From Rhodococcus sp. 1168 (GTDB taxonomy: Bacteria > Actinomycetota > Actinomycetes > Mycobacteriales > Mycobacteriaceae): 64,000 nt of DNA. The position numbers were made by a program, and so were the translations under genes. Shown here piece by piece: positions 36,867 to 46,232 of this stretch (the first letter of the stretch is position 1; every line of letters begins with the position of its first letter). The notes below the pieces were generated by a model. The model had not been told where the DNA came from and did no database searches. It worked only from the letters and a program-made list of their open reading frames with translations. Where the stretch lies: assembly GCF_002091955.1 (NCBI RefSeq), contig NZ_MKKY01000070.1, positions 62,001-126,000 of the forward strand. The letters run 5' to 3'.

Positions 36867-37820
36867 ATGTCCACGAAGCCGCATACCCCTGCGAACGCGC
36901 CGCGCCCCGCGTCGTCCGCCTTGGGGCACGCGCTCCTGATCGCCGGCGACAAATGGAGCCTGCAGATCATTCGCCACACGTTGGGCGGCGCACGACGCTT
37001 CCGGCAACTGGGCGACGACTTACAGATCTCAGATGCGGTCCTCTCACAACGGCTCACCCGACTGACGTCCGACGGCATTCTCGAAGCACGTCAGTACTCG
37101 AGCACACCGCCGCGAAACGAATACGCGCTCACCGAATCAGGAGAGCAACTCTGGCAGACATTTGTTGCACTCTGGACGTGGGACCGAGCTTGGGCACCCC
37201 GAGTCAGCGGAAAATCCGAGACTGCGCTTCGGCATCTCACCTGCGGTCATCTCATCGCACCCGTATTCGGCTGCGGAGAATGCCATGCGATCGGCGTCTC
37301 AGCCCGCGATGTCTACACCGAGGTCGACGACAGATTGCTTCTCGATGTCAGCGATCGCAGATCCCGCCGATCCTCCGCCAACGACGTCGCAGACAACATG
37401 GACTCGACAAGCGTTCTCGCCGAACGTTGGTCCACCTTCATCTTGTCCGCCGCCTTGCAAGGCATTCGCAGATTCAGCGACTTCCAGGACACACTCGGCT
37501 CGATCTCCCCGGTCACCCTCACCGACCGGCTCACCGTCTTCGTCGAGAACGGAATGCTGGCACGGGCGCCTGTCACAGACGGCGCCCGCCGTCAGGAATA
37601 CCGTACGACGCCCAAGAGCCTGGACTTCTTTCCGGTTTTCGCCGCACTCAACGATTGGGCAAAGGTTCACCTGTCCCAGGACGGACTGTCCGGGCTCGAG
37701 TTCTTCCATCGAGCCGGCGACCACATCCTGCTCCCCCGGTATACCTGCAATGCCTGCAACATCGAAATATCTCGAGCCGACGTCATTTTCGAAGCTCTCG
37801 AAGAGCAAGTGCTGCGTTAG
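36867..37820 (+). CDS. Double-domain HxlR-family regulator (1)
   Basis: A 317-residue protein with two complete HxlR winged-helix domains. Domain 1 (about 15-100) has GDKWSLQIIRHTLGGARRFRQLG; domain 2 (about 175-265) has AERWSTFILSAALQGIRRFSDF. Each is followed by a Cys cluster (LTCGH ... FGCGECH and YTCNACN), probably a small zinc site. HxlR proteins are normally single-domain dimers, so this is an intramolecular pair. It is divergent from operon A and is the likely regulator of the island. The start is uncertain: ATG 36867 is the clearest, but GTG at 36807 is in frame. Confidence 0.85.
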   Translation: MSTKPHTPANAPRPASSALGHALLIAGDKWSLQIIRHTLGGARRFRQLGDDLQISDAVLSQRLTRLTSDGILEARQYSSTPPRNEYALTESGEQLWQTFVALWTWDRAWAPRVSGKSETALRHLTCGHLIAPVFGCGECHAIGVSARDVYTEVDDRLLLDVSDRRSRRSSANDVADNMDSTSVLAERWSTFILSAALQGIRRFSDFQDTLGSISPVTLTDRLTVFVENGMLARAPVTDGARRQEYRTTPKSLDFFPVFAALNDWAKVHLSQDGLSGLEFFHRAGDHILLPRYTCNACNIEISRADVIFEALEEQVLR

Positions 37821-38090
37821 ATTTTGGCGAATTGCTATAGGTCGACAGCAGGCGAACGGACAATTACAGGCGAAATTATGCGCGGATGCCGATTGTAGTA
37901 CAATTACTGTATCGAAGAACGGAGGCGTTTGAACGTCACGATCTGCAAGATTGCGACTCGACCGCCGAACGCGACTGCGCGGAACATGTAGCAAATTTTC
38001 TGGTGGACTGTTTTTCGTTGCGATCCCGAACAGCGATACTGGCCAGTTGCGCCGGAAACGGTGCCTCCAGACTGCGAGGAATGAGCTGTA

Positions 38091-39023
38091 GTGACGATCG
38101 ACCATGATCTAGAAAATTCTGACATCATGAACGCCACGTCAGCGACATTTGAGCTTCTGGGCGATCGACTCACACTTGCAGTGTTGCGGGACGCCTTTCT
38201 CGAACGGACATGCCGGTTCAATCAGTGGCTCGAACGCACCGGCGCTCCGCCTGCGATACTGGCCGACCGACTCAATGCCCTTGTCCTACGGGGTGTGTTT
38301 CACCGAGTGCCACAGCCGGACACGCCGGAACGATACGAATACCAACTCACCGAATTGGGCTTGTCGACGTGGCTAATCCTCGTGTGCCTGTGGGGTTGGC
38401 AGCGCGAATGGACCGCAGAAGGAGCCGGGGAACCCGAGTTGGTTCATGAACAGTGTGGACACCGTGGACCTGCAGTTGTGGTTTGTTGGGAATGCGACAA
38501 CCACATCACCGCACGTAACACCGTTGTCGAGATCGAATCGGACGCAGTCTGGTCGTCGACATCGGGTGCCCGCCGACGTTCGAGTCGACTTCCCAGCCAG
38601 CCCACGCAAAGCGGGGATATGCAGTTCAATACCGTAATGGAAGCGATCGGAGATCGCTGGAGTGCTCTTGTAACCGGGTATGCACTGGCCGGTGCCAGGC
38701 GGTTCGGTGATTTCAGGGCGGCCCTGAATGTTTCTCCCACAACTCTCACCGATCGGCTCAGCCGACTGTGCGCAGCGGACATTCTCCGCAAGTGCGAACC
38801 TGGGCAGCAGTACCGACCGACTGCCCGCGGCATGGACTTGTTCGGCGTGTACGCATCGTTCATCTGGTGGTCCGGGCAGGCATTTCCGGATGCGACGGGG
38901 CGAGGCCTCATCATCCGTCACAGGCTGTGTGACGCGCTTGTAGAACCGGTATTGAAGTGCCGTGGTTGCAACAGCCGGCTTGATCGAACCAGCGTGCGGT
39001 TCGATCACCTTCGAACGCAGTAG
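38091..39023 (+). CDS. Double-domain HxlR-family regulator (2)
   Basis: A 310-residue relative of the upstream regulator with the same two-domain plan. Domain 1 has GDRLTLAVLRDAFLERTCRFNQW near residue 24 and domain 2 has GDRWSALVTGYALAGARRFGDF near residue 187. Cys pairs (CGH ... CWEC near residue 125 and CRGCN near residue 295) follow each domain. GTG at 38091 has a GAGGA site. The second domain is closer to typical HxlR than the first, so the first may have specialised in sensing or pairing. The thiolase gene follows 99 bases later in the same direction. Confidence 0.85.
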   Translation: MTIDHDLENSDIMNATSATFELLGDRLTLAVLRDAFLERTCRFNQWLERTGAPPAILADRLNALVLRGVFHRVPQPDTPERYEYQLTELGLSTWLILVCLWGWQREWTAEGAGEPELVHEQCGHRGPAVVVCWECDNHITARNTVVEIESDAVWSSTSGARRRSSRLPSQPTQSGDMQFNTVMEAIGDRWSALVTGYALAGARRFGDFRAALNVSPTTLTDRLSRLCAADILRKCEPGQQYRPTARGMDLFGVYASFIWWSGQAFPDATGRGLIIRHRLCDALVEPVLKCRGCNSRLDRTSVRFDHLRTQ

Positions 39024-39122
39024 CCGGCAGTTACCTCACCGCTGAGCTTCAACAACAGAAGTCTGCCCACATCGCCCAGGTTCTCCCAACTCCGCCATCA
39101 CACTCACGAAGGATGATTTGGC

Positions 39123-40316
39123 ATGAAACGCAATACATTCGGTTCTGGTGATTCTGCGCCGTGGGTGATCGATGCGGCTCGGACGCCGTTCGGTGCTGCA
39201 CGAGGATCCTTGGCGCACATACGTGCCGACGATCTCGCCGCGTTACCCATCGCTTCCTTGATCGCCCGCTACCCGAACCTTGATGCTTCTCGCATCGAGG
39301 ATGTAGTGTGGGGCAATGCAAACGGCGCCGGCGAGGACAACCGGAACATAGCGAGAATGGCTACGCTCCTTGCGGGTCTTCCGACGAGCATCCCCGGTGT
39401 ATCGGTCAACAGGCTGTGCGGATCCGGTGCAGAAGCCCTCGCATCGGCCGCTCGGCGGGTAGCGGTAGGAGAAGGAGATCTGTATCTGGCCGGCGGCTCG
39501 GAGAGCATGAGCCGAGCGCCCTTCGTCCTGCCTCCCTTAGATTCCGCGTTTCCACGTTCAGTCGAACTTGTCTCGACAACGGTGGGATGGCGGATGGTGA
39601 ATCCTCAATTCCCGCAGCCCTGGGTGGAAACTCTCGGGCGTTCAGCCGAGTTGATCGCCGAAGAACGAGGGGTCGGCCGCGAAGAGCAGGACGAGTGGGC
39701 CCTGCGGTCGCACGAACTGGCATCCCAGGCATGGTCGGACGGGGTTCATTCCGGATTCGTGGATCCGTTGCCCAGTCTGGAATGTGACGAACTGATTCGA
39801 CAGACAAGCACGGAAAAACTCGCCTCGTTGCGTCCGGCGTTCTCCCCGGGAGGCTCTGTGACGGCAGGCAATTCATCACCTATCAGCGACGGCGCGACGG
39901 CCGCCCTGGTCGGAACTCGGGCTAGCACAGACGATCTCGGAGTTGAGCCGCTGGGACGAATCTTGACCTCGGCAGTAGTCGGCGTGGAACCTCAACGTTT
40001 TGCGCTGGCACCAGTGGCCGCGGTACACAAGGCGATGGACCGCTTGAATCTCAACTTCGCCGACGTTCGGGTACTCGAAATAAATGAGGCATTTGCAGCG
40101 ATGGTGCTACCATGCCTGCGCGAGTTGTCGCAGATACCGGTGGATCGGGTAAACCCCTCCGGAGGGGCTATCGCACTGGGGCATCCACTCGGGGCGTCCG
40201 CCGCCAGACTCGTCGTCGACTGCATGCGGCATCTTCGCCGGTTGGGCGGCGGTATCGGTATCGCGACTGCGTGCATTGGAGTCGGACAGGGAATCGCCGT
40301 CGTCGTAGAGGTGTAA
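39123..40316 (+). CDS. Degradative thiolase (PcaF/PaaJ-like)
   Basis: A 397-residue thiolase with all catalytic motifs: nucleophilic Cys in NRLCGSGAEA near residue 100, NEAFAAM near residue 322, GGAIALGHPLGASAARL near residue 345 and the second Cys in ATACIGVGQG near residue 385. The sequence type recalls beta-ketoadipyl-CoA thiolases, which release acetyl-CoA and succinyl-CoA, but specificity cannot be read from sequence. The ATG has an AAGGA site. It is the only island thiolase with the full Cys-His-Cys set of the classical family. A hairpin follows. Confidence 0.88.
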   Translation: MKRNTFGSGDSAPWVIDAARTPFGAARGSLAHIRADDLAALPIASLIARYPNLDASRIEDVVWGNANGAGEDNRNIARMATLLAGLPTSIPGVSVNRLCGSGAEALASAARRVAVGEGDLYLAGGSESMSRAPFVLPPLDSAFPRSVELVSTTVGWRMVNPQFPQPWVETLGRSAELIAEERGVGREEQDEWALRSHELASQAWSDGVHSGFVDPLPSLECDELIRQTSTEKLASLRPAFSPGGSVTAGNSSPISDGATAALVGTRASTDDLGVEPLGRILTSAVVGVEPQRFALAPVAAVHKAMDRLNLNFADVRVLEINEAFAAMVLPCLRELSQIPVDRVNPSGGAIALGHPLGASAARLVVDCMRHLRRLGGGIGIATACIGVGQGIAVVVEV

Positions 40317-40342
40317 AGACCTCGAGATTGTGCCAACGACAA

Positions 40343-40375
40343 GACGGGCCGGAATGCGATGCATTTCGGCCCGTC
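40343..40375. terminator. Bidirectional terminator hairpin
   Basis: Inverted repeat GACGGGCCGGAATGC (40343-40357) and GCATTTCGGCCCGTC (40361-40375), 14 of 15 paired, 3-base loop. It separates the convergent thiolase (stop 40316) and nitronate-monooxygenase-like gene (stop 40398). Confidence 0.8.
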
Positions 40376-40397
40376 CGTATCTACCAGCTTGACGCTG

Positions 40398-41366
40398 TCA
40401 GACCCCGACTCCCACTGGACGGAAGGACGAAATCCGCTGCAGCGCAGCGTCGTACTCCGCAGCGATCTGGTCGACGATGTCGCTCACCGGCTCGACAGCG
40501 TGGATGGTCTGCAGTCCCTGGCCGGCCGCCCACACGTCCTTCCATCGCTTGAGCGATCCGCCGCCGGCCGTGTAGTTCTTCTCCCCTGTCAGTGGCGCAA
40601 GGTTGTCGGGATCAAGTCCAGTCGCGATCAGACTGGGTTTCAGCCAGGATGCCGGGGTGCCTGTGACAGCTGAACTGACAACAAGATCGTCGGGGCCACT
40701 GTCGACGATCATCTGCTTGTACGCCTGCTGTGCCATGCTCTCTTCCGCCGCTAGGAATCGAGTTCCCATGTATACGAGGTCAGCACCCGCGGTAATGGCG
40801 CCTGCAACTCCGTAACCGTCGCTGATTCCACCGCCGATGATGATCATGCCATCGAAGAACTCGCGGACAGCAGACGTGAAGGCGAACGGGGAGAGATGGC
40901 CGGTGTGTCCACCAGCCCCTGCAGATATGCACGCCATACCGTCGACTCCCGCATCTGCGGCCTTGTGTGCAAGTTTCATGTTGACGACGTCCGCAATCAC
41001 GATGCCTCCGTAACCTTTCACGACGTCCATGACCGGCTTCGGGGAGCCAAGGGCTGTAATGACCACCTTGGGCTTGTATTCGGCGATCAGGCGGAGGTCG
41101 TTCGCGAGACGTTCGTTGCTGCTGTGGGTGACAAGGTTCGCGGCCCACGGAGCCGGACTGGTGGAACCATTTCCGTCAGCACCGAGACGATCCGTAATCG
41201 ACCCCATCCAGCTGTCGAGGTCGTCGAGGGTCCGGCAGTTCTGCGTGGGAAATGAACCGATGACACCTGATTGACATGCAGAGACGACGAGGTCGGGTCC
41301 CGAGACCAAGAACATCGGCGCGGCAACGATGGGGAGACGGAGGGCAGTGAGGAGCGGGCTGTTCAT
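40398..41366 (-). CDS. Nitronate-monooxygenase-family flavoprotein
   Basis: A 322-residue TIM-barrel FMN protein of the 2-nitropropane dioxygenase/nitronate monooxygenase family. It starts LPIVAAPMFLVSGPDL, has ISAGAGGHTGHLSPF near residue 145, GGGISDG near residue 175 and GADLVYMGTRF near residue 192. Many family members in catabolic operons are not nitronate oxidases but reductases or double-bond-forming enzymes; IpdC of this window is a relative. It is downstream of the ligase at 41432, 65 bases apart on the same strand, so it probably acts on the CoA ester made by that ligase. Confidence 0.85.
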   Translation of the reverse strand: MNSPLLTALRLPIVAAPMFLVSGPDLVVSACQSGVIGSFPTQNCRTLDDLDSWMGSITDRLGADGNGSTSPAPWAANLVTHSSNERLANDLRLIAEYKPKVVITALGSPKPVMDVVKGYGGIVIADVVNMKLAHKAADAGVDGMACISAGAGGHTGHLSPFAFTSAVREFFDGMIIIGGGISDGYGVAGAITAGADLVYMGTRFLAAEESMAQQAYKQMIVDSGPDDLVVSSAVTGTPASWLKPSLIATGLDPDNLAPLTGEKNYTAGGGSLKRWKDVWAAGQGLQTIHAVEPVSDIVDQIAAEYDAALQRISSFRPVGVGV

Positions 41367-41431
41367 TGGTACCTACTTAAGGTTGTTTCGGGTTCAGATG
41401 TCGGAGTTCAACCACTGCATGTCCTTTCGGA

Positions 41432-42994
41432 TCACCCGGTGGCTTTCTGCGTGAGTTGCTCTAGCAGTCGCGTTGCACCGACCCTGTCGATCTTTCCCAG
41501 TGGTGTCAGCGGAAGCTCGTCGACGTGGTGAACGGACTTGGGACGTTTGAAGTCAGGAAGCCGGCGCCGGCATTCGGCCAGGGCGCTCGGTTCGTCGATC
41601 GTCGAGGTGGACTCGACGGTGTACGCCGCGACGATACGCTGACCCCAGAGTGGGTCTGGAAGGCCAATGACGACAACATCATTGATGCCAGGTATCGCGG
41701 AGATCTCCTCTTCGACCTCTCTCGGGTAGACGTTGTATCCCCCGGTAATGATCATGTCCTTGCTGCGACCGGTCAGATGGACGTAACCGTTGGTCGCACG
41801 GAACCCGAGGTCTCCGGAGTGCAGGAGTCCTTTGTCATGACTTTTTCCGAGGTCGGTTCGTGTTTCTGCGTTGTGGTACCCGGGGCTCACCGAAGGTCCG
41901 CTGACAACGAGTTCGCCGATCAGGCCATCCGGGACGGTCTGACCGCTGTCGCGGAACTCGATTTCGACTCCTTCGCACGGCTTCCCGACCGAGCTGAGCA
42001 CGTCCGCGTCCTCCGCCACACCCCGGCGGTGATCAGCTGCACTGAGTACGGTCAGCGGCGGAATCGCCTCGACCATCCCGTAATACTGCACGAGATTCGG
42101 CGTGATCCGGTGGTATGCCTGACGGAGATGCTCGACCGGCATCGGCGCGCCTGCATAGGCGAGCATGCGCAGGCGGCGCATCGGGCCAAGTTGTACGTCA
42201 TCGAAATCCAGCAAGCGCGCCACGACGGTAGGCACCAGCGCCGTGTGTGTCCCACCATGCGTTTCGATGGCGTCGATCATGTCCTCGGGACGTGGATGAT
42301 CGAGAAGCACTTGACGGCCTCCGGCCTCGAGGAACGGGAGGACGAACAACCCGCTCGTGTGGATCACTGGCCCGGCATGGATGAACACCGAAGGTTCCGG
42401 CCCGTCGAGGCTGTCTTCGAGCACGTGCTCTCGCATCGCGCGTAGCGACGCGAGCCGGTTTGTGTGTGACCGCTGCGCCCCTTTTGGTACACCTGTTGTA
42501 CCGGACGAATAGTGCAGAGCACAGAGGGACGCAGGGTCGGGGGTTCTGGGGGAGACACCGACCGGTGCATCGGCGATAACTTCTTCGAGCGTGGTCCGGG
42601 CGTTGTTACTGTGATGAGCTGCGATGACGGCCTTAGCGGTCGACCGTGACGCGAAGTCAGCCGCTCCCTCAACCCTCGGGTCGAAGATCAACGCACGAGG
42701 AGCGCAGTCTTGCTCGATTCTTGCCCAGTCCCGTTCGCCGACACGCGGGTTGAGCGCCACTCGAACGTATCCCCCGACAGTCAAGGCGAGGTCAACCTCA
42801 ACAGATGCAACGGAGTTGGGGAGAAGCACGAGGACTGTACCGCCACGTGAAACGCCGAAATTGTCGAGTCCGACCGCCAGTTGATGGACTCGGTCGGACA
42901 GTTCCGAGAACGTCAGTGAACGTTCGTTGTCTTCCACAGCCACGCTGGGGCCGTACTTGTCTGCTGCATCACGCACCACATTTGCGATTGACAT
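41432..42994 (-). CDS. AMP-forming acyl-CoA ligase, operon C
   Basis: A 520-residue adenylate-forming ligase. The phosphate loop is HYSSGTTGVPKGAQRS near residue 170, A5 is YYGMVEA near residue 310, GDLGFRATNGYVHLTGRSKDMIITGGYNVYP spans A7-A8 near residue 410, and the catalytic Lys is in TPLGKIDR near residue 505. It is of the general FadD/benzoate-cinnamate ligase type and is not closely paired with the other two island ligases. The ATG at 42994 has GGAGGG upstream. The shared 20-bp motif begins 20 bases before the start codon, close enough to overlap the promoter. Confidence 0.9.
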   Translation of the reverse strand: MSIANVVRDAADKYGPSVAVEDNERSLTFSELSDRVHQLAVGLDNFGVSRGGTVLVLLPNSVASVEVDLALTVGGYVRVALNPRVGERDWARIEQDCAPRALIFDPRVEGAADFASRSTAKAVIAAHHSNNARTTLEEVIADAPVGVSPRTPDPASLCALHYSSGTTGVPKGAQRSHTNRLASLRAMREHVLEDSLDGPEPSVFIHAGPVIHTSGLFVLPFLEAGGRQVLLDHPRPEDMIDAIETHGGTHTALVPTVVARLLDFDDVQLGPMRRLRMLAYAGAPMPVEHLRQAYHRITPNLVQYYGMVEAIPPLTVLSAADHRRGVAEDADVLSSVGKPCEGVEIEFRDSGQTVPDGLIGELVVSGPSVSPGYHNAETRTDLGKSHDKGLLHSGDLGFRATNGYVHLTGRSKDMIITGGYNVYPREVEEEISAIPGINDVVVIGLPDPLWGQRIVAAYTVESTSTIDEPSALAECRRRLPDFKRPKSVHHVDELPLTPLGKIDRVGATRLLEQLTQKATG

Positions 42995-43316
42995 TCGAAC
43001 TCGATCCCTCCAATTAACTACACTTATTGAAGTAGACAACGTGAGGGTCACTTTTCGCAACTGTGCGCGGATATTTCCGCAAGGACAGTTGGGGATTCTC
43101 TTAGAGCAACAGGCCACCTGCCACACAAGGCATTCCAGGACAGATCGTTGACAACCACAGTCGCACTGGTTTAACTTCATTAGCAGTAGCAGAACCTGGT
43201 TGGCGCCGTGAGCCCATCCATACGCCGGACCCCGCGTAGTAGCTCGCAGTGCTTGATTAAACTCTGTGCCAATTCTCACCCTGAGTCGCAATTACCGCCG
43301 ACAGGAACGAGCGTTC
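42995..43316. promoter_or_regulatory. Divergent control region, operons C and B
   Basis: A 322-base gap with no gene. It contains the second copy of the 20-bp motif (43015-43034). Toward operon B there is a weak sigma70-like pair, TTGACA (43148-43153), 16 bases, TTTAAC (43170-43175). Nothing else was recognised. Confidence 0.45.
43015..43034 (-). promoter_or_regulatory. Shared 20-bp motif (copy 2)
   Basis: Minus strand reads TACTTCAATA-AGTG-TAGTTA, identical to the copy at 36663-36682 in all 16 positions outside the 4-base spacer. It lies between the divergent operons C and B and could serve both. Confidence 0.6.
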
Positions 43317-44975
43317 ATGTTCTTCGAAGTCCATTTGGATCTACTTCACGCCGCAGTAGAAGCCAATCTGTCACGCACCGCATGGACTGGATTTACCCCC
43401 GTCACTCCACCCGATTCCCAGCAGGCCGACACCTTTGTCGGAGCATATGACGGTGCAGTACTGCAGCTTTCAACAGCCTCAACGTCGACGATCACCGCCG
43501 ACGAGGTTTCTCCGTACACCGGGAAGTCGCTCAACGTAACCTATAGCGCACCGACCGCACGTGAAGCCTTGGACGGTGCCGCTCGGGTGGCTGCAGACCT
43601 GCGTGACGCTGGGGTCCAGCGCCGGGTCGGCGTGTGCCTCGAGGCGTTGCATCGTATCCACCAGCGTGGACCGGAGTTCGCAGCCGTCACCTCCCACACC
43701 ACCGGCCAAAGTCTCAACATGGCATGCAGTGGCAGTGGGACAAACGCTCTCGACCGTGGACTGGAGGCCGTTGCAATGGCCTGGGCTGCCATGAATCGTG
43801 TTCCCAGCGAAGTTACCTGGCAGCAGACGTTCGGCAAGACCCCAGTGACTTTGCGGAAGCGCTTCCGCCCCCGCCCCCTCGGCACGGCACTCGTCATTGC
43901 CTGCGCGTCGTTCCCCGCCTGGAACGCCTATCCCGCGATACTCGCGAACCTCGCGACTGGCAACCCGGTGCTCGTCAAGCCGCATCCCCGATCGATTCTC
44001 GCCACTGCACTCGCCGTCGGCATCATGCGGGACGTACTCACCGAAGCCGACCTGCCGGCTGACTCCGTCCAACTCCTCGTCGACACGACCGAGAGCCCCA
44101 TCGCCGGTGACGTGGCAACCGATCCGGCCACTCGAATCGTTGACTTCACAGGTAGCCAGCGATTCGGAAACTGGCTCGAGCGCAACGTCTCGAATGCACT
44201 CGTGTTCACGGAGACGGCCGGCGTCAACACCGTGATCCTCGATTCGGTTCAGGACCTGGCCGCGACGATGCGAACATTGGCCGGCGGTCTGTCACTGTTC
44301 AGCGGACAGATGTGTACAACGCCCCAGAACATCTACATCCCTGATGCGGGCGTCCGCACAGCCGACGGCGTCGTTTCCCGAGACGACGTGGTCGCCGCCC
44401 TCGGCGCAGCCATCGACGATCTGGCGGGAGCGCCGCGCCGGGCAGCTGCCGTCTGCGGTGCGCTTCAGTCCGACCTCACCCTTCAGTCGCTCAATTCCCT
44501 TGCAACCCAAGCGGAAACTGACGGAACCTTGGTGCGCAATCCAGTTACTTACGCACACCCGGAGTACCCGCAGGCCCGCGCGGTGACGCCGTTGTTGATC
44601 CGTGTCGATCCGCGCCGTGGTGACCCTTTGCCCGACGGTGAGCAGTTCGGACCCGTTGCCTACCTCATCGATTGCGCAGACCGTGACGCTGCCGTCGAGC
44701 ACGCGACCGCAAGCATCCGTCAACACGGTGCAATCAGCTCGTACCTGTACTGCACCGACGACGACGCCATCGACGGCATCGCGGACGCGTATGCCGATGC
44801 CGGGGCGTCACTTTCGGCCAATCTCGTCTCGTCGATGCCGATGCAGTACGCGGCCGCATACAGCGATTACCACGTCACCGGCCTGAACCCGGCCGGCAAC
44901 GCCACCTTGACCGACGAATCCTTCGTGGCTGGGCGATTCCGAATGGTCCAGGACCGCCGTCAGGTCGAGGGGTAA
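43317..44975 (+). CDS. PaaN-like aldehyde dehydrogenase
   Basis: A 552-residue aldehyde dehydrogenase-superfamily protein related to PaaN and to the dehydrogenase part of PaaZ, without a hydratase domain. Near residue 180 the Rossmann entry reads PLGTALVIACASFPAWNAYPA; the catalytic Cys is in LFSGQMCTTPQNIY near residue 335, and a Glu in FTETAGVN near residue 302 fits the general base. Relatives oxidise ring-opened semialdehyde-CoA intermediates in aerobic aromatic-CoA pathways. ATG at 43317 has an AGGA site. It is the first gene of operon B and could oxidise an aldehyde released by the CCD enzymes. Confidence 0.85.
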   Translation: MFFEVHLDLLHAAVEANLSRTAWTGFTPVTPPDSQQADTFVGAYDGAVLQLSTASTSTITADEVSPYTGKSLNVTYSAPTAREALDGAARVAADLRDAGVQRRVGVCLEALHRIHQRGPEFAAVTSHTTGQSLNMACSGSGTNALDRGLEAVAMAWAAMNRVPSEVTWQQTFGKTPVTLRKRFRPRPLGTALVIACASFPAWNAYPAILANLATGNPVLVKPHPRSILATALAVGIMRDVLTEADLPADSVQLLVDTTESPIAGDVATDPATRIVDFTGSQRFGNWLERNVSNALVFTETAGVNTVILDSVQDLAATMRTLAGGLSLFSGQMCTTPQNIYIPDAGVRTADGVVSRDDVVAALGAAIDDLAGAPRRAAAVCGALQSDLTLQSLNSLATQAETDGTLVRNPVTYAHPEYPQARAVTPLLIRVDPRRGDPLPDGEQFGPVAYLIDCADRDAAVEHATASIRQHGAISSYLYCTDDDAIDGIADAYADAGASLSANLVSSMPMQYAAAYSDYHVTGLNPAGNATLTDESFVAGRFRMVQDRRQVEG

Positions 44976-44980
44976 AGAAC

Positions 44981-46177
44981 ATGTCGCAATTTTCCTCCGG
45001 CGTCTACATTTACGACGCCATCCGCACTCCGAAAGCCCGGGTTCGTCGCCAAGGCGGCACCCTCGCGAACGTCCCGGCTCACGACCTGCTCGGCCAGTTG
45101 TTCGCGGCTGCCGCAGAACGCGGCCTTGCACCAGAACTGGTCGGGGACATCGTGATCGGGACAAGCACCGCGGTCGGCGACCAGGGCGGCAACGTCGCGC
45201 GTGCCGCCGCATTGTGGGCCGGCTGGCCCGACGAAGTGAATGCCGGTGTCGTATCAAGGCTGTGTTGTTCGAGCCTCGACGCCCTCGAGACCGGCGCCGC
45301 CAAGGTTGCTTCCGGCATTGCGGACGTCGTCGTCACCGGTGGCGTCGAATCGATGTCTCGGGTCCCGATGATGGCCGACAAGCCCTCGTTCGCGATCGAC
45401 AACGACCTCGGAGATCGCACGGGTTACGTCACTATCGGAGTGTCCGCCGATCTCACGGCAGCCCAGTACGGCTTCACGAGAACACAGCTCGACGAGTGCG
45501 CGATTTCCTCGCACCAGCGGGCGCTTGCGGCGCCGTCATCCGATTCGATCATTGCGGTGCGGTCGAACGACACGACGATCCTCTCCGCGGACGAAGGCCC
45601 CCGCGCAGGCCTGAGCGTCGACGGGCTCGCCGAACTGCCGACACTGTTCGGGGAAGATCCGTCGTGGCAACGGGTGGCGAATCGATTGCGGTCCGCTCCT
45701 CGACCCGCAGCGGGACTGCACACTTCGGCGACCGCCCCTCAACTCGCCGACGGTACAGCGTTGTCCGTCCTCGGCTCGCGCGCCGCGTCGGCACGCATCG
45801 GCCGAGAGCCGGTAGCCGAGGTAATCGGTGTCGCGCAGGCCGCCGTGCGTTCTCCTCTGCTGACCGCGCCCGTAGTGGCAGCACAGCGCGCCTTGGCCAA
45901 CGCCGGGATCACGGCATCACAACTCGACGTCGTGGAAGCGAACGAATCCTTCGCCGCCTCTGTGCTGTTGATGACCCGCGAATTCGAGCTCGATCCGGCC
46001 ATCGTGAATCCACTGGGTGGTTCCATGGCAACCGGACATCCGCTCGGCGCCGGCGGCGGAGTGTTGCTCGTCAACGCCCTCGACCAACTCCGCCGCATCG
46101 ACGGTGAGTACGCCCTGATCACCATTCCGGCGGCCCTCGGACTTGGCGCTGCCGTCGTTGTCAGGCGCCTGCGATGA
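44981..46177 (+). CDS. Thiolase-family acyltransferase lacking the second catalytic Cys
   Basis: A 398-residue thiolase. Nucleophilic Cys in SRLCCSSLDAL near residue 92, NESFAAS near residue 308 (Ser for the usual Ala), and catalytic His in GGSMATGHPLGAGG near residue 345. The C-terminal CxG loop reads IPAALGLG, so the second Cys is missing, as in the operon A thiolase at 32363. It starts 5 bases after the aldehyde dehydrogenase gene and is followed by the ligase, so it is firmly in operon B. Chemistry may be non-classical. Confidence 0.87.
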   Translation: MSQFSSGVYIYDAIRTPKARVRRQGGTLANVPAHDLLGQLFAAAAERGLAPELVGDIVIGTSTAVGDQGGNVARAAALWAGWPDEVNAGVVSRLCCSSLDALETGAAKVASGIADVVVTGGVESMSRVPMMADKPSFAIDNDLGDRTGYVTIGVSADLTAAQYGFTRTQLDECAISSHQRALAAPSSDSIIAVRSNDTTILSADEGPRAGLSVDGLAELPTLFGEDPSWQRVANRLRSAPRPAAGLHTSATAPQLADGTALSVLGSRAASARIGREPVAEVIGVAQAAVRSPLLTAPVVAAQRALANAGITASQLDVVEANESFAASVLLMTREFELDPAIVNPLGGSMATGHPLGAGGGVLLVNALDQLRRIDGEYALITIPAALGLGAAVVVRRLR

Positions 46178-46232
46178 GCCTCTCCCCTGCGCCTCGTCCA
46201 AGCCTGCCCAGCTATTCAAGGAAACGGAACTC

